A DNA stretch of 64,000 nucleotides from Eumeta japonica (Eukaryota > Arthropoda > Insecta > Lepidoptera > Psychidae). Every line of letters starts with the position of its first letter. The stretch's first letter is position 1. Both the position numbers and the translations under genes were made by a program. The DNA is taken from NCBI GenBank assembly GCA_005406025.1, contig BGZK01001186.1, positions 62,001 through 126,000 of the forward strand, in the 5' to 3' direction. The notes under the pieces were generated by a model. The model made no database searches, was not told the origin of the DNA, and saw only the letters and a list, made by a program, of their open reading frames with translations. Below are positions 57,330 through 64,000 of the stretch, one piece after another.

Positions 57330-59117
57330 AATTGCTAACTGATTTTCGGGTAAACTGAGACTAATCTTACAAATTATTTTATTACATACCAGCTGTAATT
57401 GTACGGGCCCCACAGTTTTTATTCGAATATGTATGAGCTCCGTCAGGAACAAAGTGGACTGTATGTGTTTGAAAAAGTAATGAAGAAATATAGGACGTCA
57501 CTATCCTTGCGGCACAACGCACGAATATTTGCCGCTGTGAAATTACACAGGTTAAGGGGCGAATTGGCGTAAAACAGGAACGCGGGGAAGAAGAAATAGG
57601 AGGAAGACGCGCATCGCATTATTTGCAGGCAATAAACAGCGGCAAAGATCCGTGCGTTATACTGTACTTTCTCAGGCCTCGGCCCTTCCACGGCCCTGTT
57701 GCAGATGTCGATCTCGTTTCATGAGCACTATTTTTCGTCCTGTACTGGTCTTCGTATTGACGAAGATTATAATTGCTTATAAGGCGCTACTTGTATTGAC
57801 AAGTAGTGCCTTATAAGCATTTATATTTTTTACAATGAAAGCTTCTACAGCGAATAACTAAATGCGTCCATTACGGCAAACATGCGAAAAACTTACGAAT
57901 CGAGAGCGAGAAGGGAGAGGAGCGATAAGGAAACAGGAATAACGGAGCAAACAAAAATCTAAGAAAAATTAGAAGCGACGTTTTCCCCACCTCTGACTTT
58001 TCCCAAAAGCGAATAAGTAAGATTGCGTGCACTGAACATTCGAGCGACACCACAATTGGGAATACTTGAGACTAACGAAATTCACGTGACGTCACAATTG
58101 ACTAAAATCTACCGTAAAGGTGTTCTTGATAACGAAGAAGGCCGTAGCGAGCATGTGTACCTAATAGTCCTGTTAATTTTAATTGTCGACCATATTCAGC
58201 AGTACCACTTAATGTGCTAAGTGCACTTGTGTCGATATATGATTACATAGACGACTGAGTGCCCGTTGTTCTCTCGTATAGACATACGCCGCGTTCAGTA
58301 CGATTTATTTTCCTGAATTCCATATTCTTTCTTGTGTCTGCATCTAACTGTGATAATACTATTCTATGTCTATCCCTTGTTCTGTACACCAAATTTTAAA
58401 AAAATGCTCAATACAAGCTGAGTTATTACAAAAAAAAATCATCAGGATCTATTCGTTACTATGACAAATCTCAAAGACTTCAGTTACATTTTGCTTCTAA
58501 TAGGATTTACATTGTTACAGGCATACTTTTGACTACAAATGGGTCATGTAACGAACTACTTATAAACGTGAAGGGTCTAACCTTATTTTGAATGCTAATT
58601 TATAAACTTACAAATTACGTGTGCAAGAAGACTACGAATCTTGTGCTTTTTCTTCTCAAAATATAAAAGAGATTTTTTTCATAAATTCTTGTATTGTAGA
58701 TATACGTTGATATATTATTTAGTGAAAAAAATTGTAATTTTACACATTCACTTAACTGACGAATCTATTATTCGTTTTGGATTCCACATGCTTCTCTGAA
58801 CACAACACAATTAAATGACATAAAAAATTTTGTAAGCCATATTACAACGCATATTAATACAAAGGCATTGCAATATAATTCTATAAAACTGTTTCACTTA
58901 AACTGTATGATATTAATTTCTTCCCCAAAGTACTTTTTTCGATTTCTTTTTTTTATAACTGTCGTCTCTTAATATATCAATTTTTGTTTTTTTAAATAAA
59001 GTTACTTTTGAAATCTTATATTTCCTTATTTGATACGAAACTTACAAAAAATTTAATCTTTTACTACTTTTCATCCAAAAATTATACCGCAAAGAAGGCA
59101 TCACTTATTTCTTGCAG
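57330..59117. other. intron V24-V25
   Basis: Contains the paired hairpins at 57750-57819 and a GC-richer part at 57470-57720. The open frames at 57443-57691 (-), 57871-58053 (-) and 58023-58220 (+) lack domains. The remainder is AT-rich. Confidence 0.4.
57750..57819. repeat. two adjacent hairpins with the same ATTG loop
   Basis: A small one (CTTCGT-ATTG-ACGAAG, 57750-57765) is followed 8 bp later by a long one: arms 57774-57794 and 57799-57819, 21 bp with one G:T pair, loop ATTG. Both are centred on GTATTGAC. Confidence 0.9.
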
Positions 59118-59347
59118 ATTACATACTGATACCGTCGAAGAAGAAGAAGTTGCTACTTTACAGAGGCTACACGTTCTCGCAGCTCAACGACACCAAGCAC
59201 TGGCACTGCTCGTCGAAACAAGCCAAAAATTGCAGAGCTAGGATCCGTTTAGGCGGGAAGGGCGAAATTTTGTTGTGCGACGACCGACACACGCACGCGC
59301 CCCCGAAGTTTCATGTGACTAAGACCGGTGAATACGTGAAGATATGA
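59118..59347 (+). CDS. mod(mdg4): FLYWCH terminal exon V25 (WHC type)
   Basis: The acceptor is TTCTTGCAG at 59117 and the entry is phase 1 (G|AT). It encodes 76 residues: DYILIPSKKKK, strand LLLYRGYTFS at 12-21, and HW29HC31. The ligands are C31, C39, H58 and H60 (C-x7-C-x18-H-x-H). His replaces the Tyr of W-Y-C, the only W-H-C in the array. The Cys spacing is x7, although all other intact fingers of the V17-V26 block except V20 have x6. An extra Cys lies at 54. The tail T-G-E-Y-V-K-I precedes TGA. The overlapping open frame that begins at 59008 is in another register and is a shadow. Confidence 0.92.
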
Positions 59348-61590
59348 ACGGATATATCTAGAAAGACAACTATAGATGTACAAAAAAGAGAAAATGCACA
59401 GTTGCCTACTATTTCGACAGCGAAAAATGGCTGAAAATGTACATTTTGTCTCTGTCTCATATTTTACGATACCATTATGCGGCGCCAAAAAAAAAAGAAA
59501 GGAAGGAACATTATTTATCATCTGATATTTCAAACGAAATGTCGAAAAAAACGAAGACAATTAGTCCTATTTTTTTACAATCAACACGTACTAAACAAGA
59601 TGAAGTAGTCTTAAATCAATTATTTTTGTTTTTTGGTTTAATGTATGAAAACAATCATAATATATTTTTCTTCATAATAAAGCTTATTATAGTAATCACC
59701 TAAAATTAAAATTAATATGAATCTTTAATTACATAAGGCCATGAAAATACACATGAAATAAGTTGTTAACTTTTAAAGACTACAGAATATAGTAATATAA
59801 TCCTTTATTAATATTTATATAATAAAATAAGATAACGATTCGTTAAATAAACATTACTATATTTTTGATGAACATGGTAACTTTTATATACATTTGATAC
59901 AAACAAATTCAAATATAATAAACATTTTTTTTTTGGAATAGGTTTAATCTATTGTATCATTTCCTTTTAGAGGTAATTAAAAGATTTATATAAATATGAA
60001 ATAAATAATAAGTAAAAAAAATAAAAATGATTCCATTAGTACAAGAACAGTCTTTATTGTTAAGCGACCGAATAATGTGACAACGCAAGAAATACGAGAC
60101 TGGTGTTATTTAAGTCTATTTTTGTAAATCGGTTTGTATCTCAGCTTTCGATACTACCTACTTTAAATGAAGAAATACAAAATACTCATCGAATATTCAT
60201 TATAATACGTGACTGAGCATATATTAGAAATAAACTAAATGTTGCTTATCAAAAATAAGAAATACCATCTTTTTCATAGCTTTTCCTTGTCATTTTTTCA
60301 TTTTTTAACAGAAAACTGCTCTTTCGTAATGAAAGGTGTGACGAAACTACACTGAATGCAATGAGTGCTAAACTGTCCGTTTTAGCACTCATTTACTGTG
60401 GCCATTTTTGAGCGCGGAACTGTGCATCTTCCCTTTTTTATAGATCAATAATGTCAACCGTCTGGTTCATGTTTCGGGCCACCGTTGGTCACTGATGGTC
60501 CGATACCGTAATTCGTAAAAATCTGGGAAAGACTTATCTACAGCATTGGATATTCAGTGTTTGAAACGAATGCAAGTGTCTGGATACACAATTCTTCATC
60601 ATTGCATTAGATTTACTCTAAAAGAACTTTATGGAGAGAAAATGTTTGTCCAGATATGTTTGCCCTTAGCAGATTGCTGTTTTTTTTTGCCATAATAAAA
60701 ATATTACAGTGAAGAGGCTCTTATATACTTGTTTATACATTTTCGTATGTAATTTGAAACATTCTTGGTCGTTCCTTATATTTTGTCGCGTCAAATAAAA
60801 TTGTGCTTAATAGTTGTCGGCTTTTACTGTATACCGTAAACGATATATTCTATAATTTTATTTCAGGTGCATGCATGCATACATACGATGAGTATCATCA
60901 AAAGGTAAAAAAAGGAAATATGATAGATTGTTGTATGAACAATCTGTCAAATGCCACGGTTTATTTAAGGTTTTGTTTTTATGAGGTTAACCCCATTTTA
61001 AGAGAAGTTATCTTTGTTATGAGATTAATGTACTTTCATATTCTATTCAGATAAACAATATATATCTACTGTGTGAAGTAATAATTTCATTTCTGGCCAG
61101 TCCAAACATTAGTTGGTTCGGTGCATAAGGAATTTTTCCAGTTTAGGGATGCCGAGTTCTCATTAGCGCTTCCCGACTTTTAAAATGAGGTATTATGGCC
61201 GTATCGATGACAGGTAGTTGTCGCGGGCTAACGCACTGTGTCCAAATACACAACTTAAGATAATTTAATGTCCAATACAGACAAACATAGGAAAAATGTT
61301 GAACAATTTTTTTCTTCTTTGTTATTAAGCTTTTTTCGCTATCTATTTCCGTTTAGTTTACCGGCTTATGACGTCATTCTAAACCGTATGAAAATTAAAT
61401 TCCGCTAATCAGATACAAAATCATTCCATTATAGATCGTTTGATTGCCTTTCAATTTAGATAAAATTACGTGTTCATTAGAAAAAAAAAGTATTTTTATT
61501 AAGCTATACGTATACACTTCATATATACTATAGTTGTTGTTCACAATTTATTATTGAAACGTCTTCGGTAATCAAATGTTCGTTTTACAG
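59348..61590. other. intron V25-V26
   Basis: AT-rich, with a 13-bp perfect hairpin at 60360-60393. No exon relic or transposon coding is recognised. The open frames at 59437-59703 and 60803-61054 have no domain. Confidence 0.4.
60360..60393. repeat. perfect 13-bp hairpin, 8-nt loop
   Basis: AATGAGTGCTAAA and its exact reverse complement flank CTGTCCGT. Confidence 0.85.
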
Positions 61591-61823
61591 ATTCGAATTA
61601 CTTGCTTGTGCCCGCTAAAAAGAAATATCTCCTCATATACAGGGGATATTCATTCTCGCAATGGCACGCTTCGAGGTACTGGTATTGCTCCAAAAAAGCC
61701 ACCGGCTGCAAAGCTCGGATTCATCTCAACGACAAAGATCAAGTAGCTTTTTACGACGGCATGCACACGCACGAACCTCCCAGGTTTCACGTGACCAGCG
61801 CCGGAGAATACGTGAGGATATAA
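61591..61823 (+). CDS. mod(mdg4): FLYWCH terminal exon V26
   Basis: The acceptor is CGTTTTACAG at 61590 and the entry is phase 1 (G|AT). It encodes 77 residues: DSNYLLVPAKKKY, strand LLIYRGYSFS at 14-23, and YW31YC33-S-K-K. The ligands are C33, C40, H59 and H61 (H-T-H-E-P-P). The tail A-G-E-Y-V-R-I precedes TAA. It is the last exon of the array in this window; the 2.2 kb that follow hold no further member, so it may be close to the 3' end of the locus. It is most like V23, with which it shares the lengths of every segment. Confidence 0.93.
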
Positions 61824-62371
61824 AACTAAGTTGTCGATCAAGCTGCTGTGTGGCTGTAGCTGATGGAGGTCGCTTGGCCTTGACTCGGCACACGTACCTA
61901 ATTAAACTAAGACTGTTCTTCTAAGAAATACTTTGTCTTTAATTTCTCTGTGAAGATTAATTTCTTTTAGATCGTTTTTGAAGTGAAAACTTCTTTTGGC
62001 GCACCGCACACAGATTTTCTTGTAGGTAGTAAGTTACGCTGATCCGTCACGCTCTGAGGTGACTCGATCGGGTGAACTCGGGACCGCCGAGTACACCCGA
62101 GCGAGAAAGATACAGTCAGCTGCTCTTCGCTGTTGTGCCGCTGTGTTTAATATATTCAATTCATACGTTATAGTCGTCTTTATTAATTTAATAGTTATTA
62201 TTGGTACGCAATAATTATTATTTTAACAATAATTTGGATTACATTGTGAGGTTAGTGTGTGTAGTTAGCGGTTTATCGTACTAATATTATATATTGAATA
62301 AACATTATAAAAATCATAATTATTGTTATTATTATTATAAAAAGTAATTCGATCGTATAGGTAATTTAAAT

Positions 62372-62533
62372 ATGTCAAACGATAAAAATGAAAGTATAAC
62401 AAAATACGGAACTACAATTGATGGAGTTTTTTCTAGATATATAAGTAAAATGCAATCGAAAGTATTTATTTCTTATTTTAGTTATCACAAACCCATTGTA
62501 TCTTTTGTAGAATACGATAACGAAAATAAATAA
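62372..62533 (+). other. 53-codon open frame, unidentified
   Basis: Starts at ATG (62372) and ends at TAA (62531-62533). The peptide has the stretch YGTTIDGVFSRYIS and VFISYFSYHKPIVSF, which looks like real protein and not chance AT-rich frame. I have a weak impression of similarity to transposon-associated proteins but cannot name a family. A GC-rich patch and promoter-like AT-rich DNA lie upstream. No splice sites were confirmed. Confidence 0.35.
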
Positions 62534-63559
62534 TTTGATTTATATAAAATTTAATAAACATTAACTTTAATTTCTGACTTGTTTCTCACATATTCTACTA
62601 ATACGATCCATAATAATGCTACATAACACGTAATATTATTTACTATATATATATATATAAATTTATTGCGATTGCCAAGGAAGTTTTCACTTTTGCCGTG
62701 CGCTCTTAAGCACACACTTTATTTATACCAATAAAATCAGAAATAATTAAAGATAAATTGAAACTTTTAAATCGAAGTATTAGATATTTTGAGTCAACTG
62801 TATATGTAATTAGAAATCCGTATAAGATATTTTTTCGATGTTTTTGTAACTTTTTTCCGAGGTACGTACCAATGCATCTTTTTTGTTACTGTATATTGTT
62901 TTTGTATAGTAGATTTTTGTATTAACTTTTTAATTCAAAAAATAATAGACACTGTTATAGGAACATTATATGTCATAATTGATAATTAAGTCCAACAATG
63001 TAAGGTGATTCGGTGGTATCCAATAAATATCAGCATATTAATATGTATAAAATTAATTTTGATAAAAACCTACAACATCAACAGACTAACAGATAACGAG
63101 GTGATTAAATAAGCAGTGTTTCCTTTTTGTAATTTTGGAAAGGGTGTACCCCTTTCCAATAAAAAAACCATCATCGTAATCGGTTGGCGTGATATTGAGT
63201 TATATTAAAAAAAAGAATCGCGAACCTCCTCCTTTTTTTTTGAAGTCGGTTAAAAATGCACATTTTCCAATCATTTAATAAATATACAAATATAAAAACA
63301 CAGTAAACAAAGCACAAAGAGAATTACTAAACTAAGTCCTACGTGTGAAAACAAGTTAAAACAGAAAAATCGTTTATTATTAAATATAAATTTTGGCGTA
63401 CATTTAACCATTAGCTAAGGACGCGGCTATCCGTAACAGATATGTTTATGGTGGAATAGAATAAAAAAAATACGGCATTTGCTTATACACATGATTTTTA
63501 TATGACGCAATTATTACAGACATGGTAAGTTCTTTTGAGAAGCTTAACAGAACAAATGA

Positions 63560-63700
63560 CCTTGCTGAATTAAGGCACGCATGAAAACCGATGAGGTTTA
63601 CGTCACGAAACATCCATCTGGCATCAGAAGCAGGGCCGCCGTTGATGCCGCGGACCGTCAAAGCGCACACGCGTACTTTATACACTCCGAAGGAAAGACG
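63560..63700. repeat. dispersed repeat, copy 2
   Basis: GAATTAAGGCACGCATGAAA, then GAGGTTTACGTCACGAAACA, matches the block at 40.53-40.62 kb. The GC-rich continuation to 63700 is absent from the first copy. Confidence 0.45.
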
Positions 63701-64000
63701 CGTACGCGCTAGTGATAGGGAACGAAATTGATGAATTTCGTTTAAGTTTTGGAATTTTCAAAACAAATCTCCATAAAAGTAAAATTTTCGAAATAATAGC
63801 ATTCCTCGAAAGTTACTTCGTATAATTCGTATATATTTTTTAACGAGCGTGTGTTAGTGCCAGTACCTGGGCAACCGTGCTTTATTCGATGTCTTTTGGT
63901 GAGTTTGCCGTGGGATAACTTCTCATGGTAAAAATTGGATATGTTCATTGTTAACAATAAATATTTAGATGCTATCTGGTGCATGCATTTGTTGTTGAGA

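Larger units (their letters stand above)
61824..64000. other. sequence downstream of V26
   Basis: Contains a GC-rich patch at 62030-62130, a 53-codon frame at 62372-62533 (listed), a dispersed repeat at 63560-63700, and an end segment (63.95-64.0 kb) that recurs at 1.91-2.01 kb. No further FLYWCH exon is found. The two open frames at 63446-63685 and 63742-63984 (-) have no domain. Confidence 0.4.

Noticed and set aside
2161..61823. A tandem family of independent small zinc-finger genes
   Set aside because: Several exons lack any ATG, all start at acceptors in the same phase, and none has a consistent own start or promoter, so separate genes are unlikely.
1..64000. CRISPR array, operon or bacterial element
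   Set aside because: No spaced direct repeats, no bacterial gene structure, and intron-bounded exons throughout.

Overview
The window is AT-rich eukaryotic DNA, almost certainly from an insect and most likely a lepidopteran. The evidence is the type of interspersed repeats, mariner and R1-like retroelement debris, and short exons bounded by GT-AG-type acceptors in long AT-rich introns. There is no bacterial or viral gene organisation. No complete stand-alone gene is visible.

The main content is a one-strand array of alternative 3'-terminal exons, V1 to V26 here, spread from 2.1 to 61.8 kb and all on the + strand. Each begins at a 3' splice acceptor and completes a codon whose first base G comes from an upstream exon. 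Each then encodes about 75-89 residues forming a single FLYWCH zinc finger (Y-x-x-x-P, hydrophobic strand, T/S-F/Y-S/A, W-Y-C, C, H-x-H), usually ending right after a G-x-Y-V/I-K/R-L/I motif. This is the organisation of mod(mdg4), a BTB-domain chromatin and insulator gene whose shared 5' exons are joined, partly by trans-splicing in flies, to one of many FLYWCH exons. The shared BTB exons are not in the window and are inferred to lie upstream of position 1 or elsewhere.

Layout: V1-V3 (2.1-6.6 kb) are followed by an 8 kb exon-free stretch. V4-V10 (14.7-31.4 kb) are one related block (L-x-Y-E-L/F-I-P-S). V11, a dead relic at 32.35 kb, and V12 resemble V1-V2. V13-V16 (37.2-41.6 kb) are a W-R/F-C subfamily. 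V17-V26 (43.0-61.8 kb) are a block starting D/G-x-x-Y-V-L-V/I-P. Twenty-two exons are intact. V2 and V14 are frameshifted inside the finger, V21 is frameshifted after the finger, V24 is decayed with a lost acceptor, a missing zinc ligand and a stop, and the 32.35 kb relic has two in-frame stops. Two intact exons, V16 and V22, have no usable start near the front (V22 has no ATG at all) and are easily missed by start-based ORF calling.

The introns hold two broken mariners (0.5-1.25 kb; 47.88-49.19 kb, the latter split by another repeat), an R1-like LINE fragment (17.9-18.65 kb), a possible LINE tail (29.8-30.2 kb), six copies of a SINE/LINE-tail family, other interspersed repeats, a tRNA-like SINE head, foldback elements and several long, near-perfect hairpins of unknown origin. 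Apart from the FLYWCH exons I find no convincing host coding sequence.
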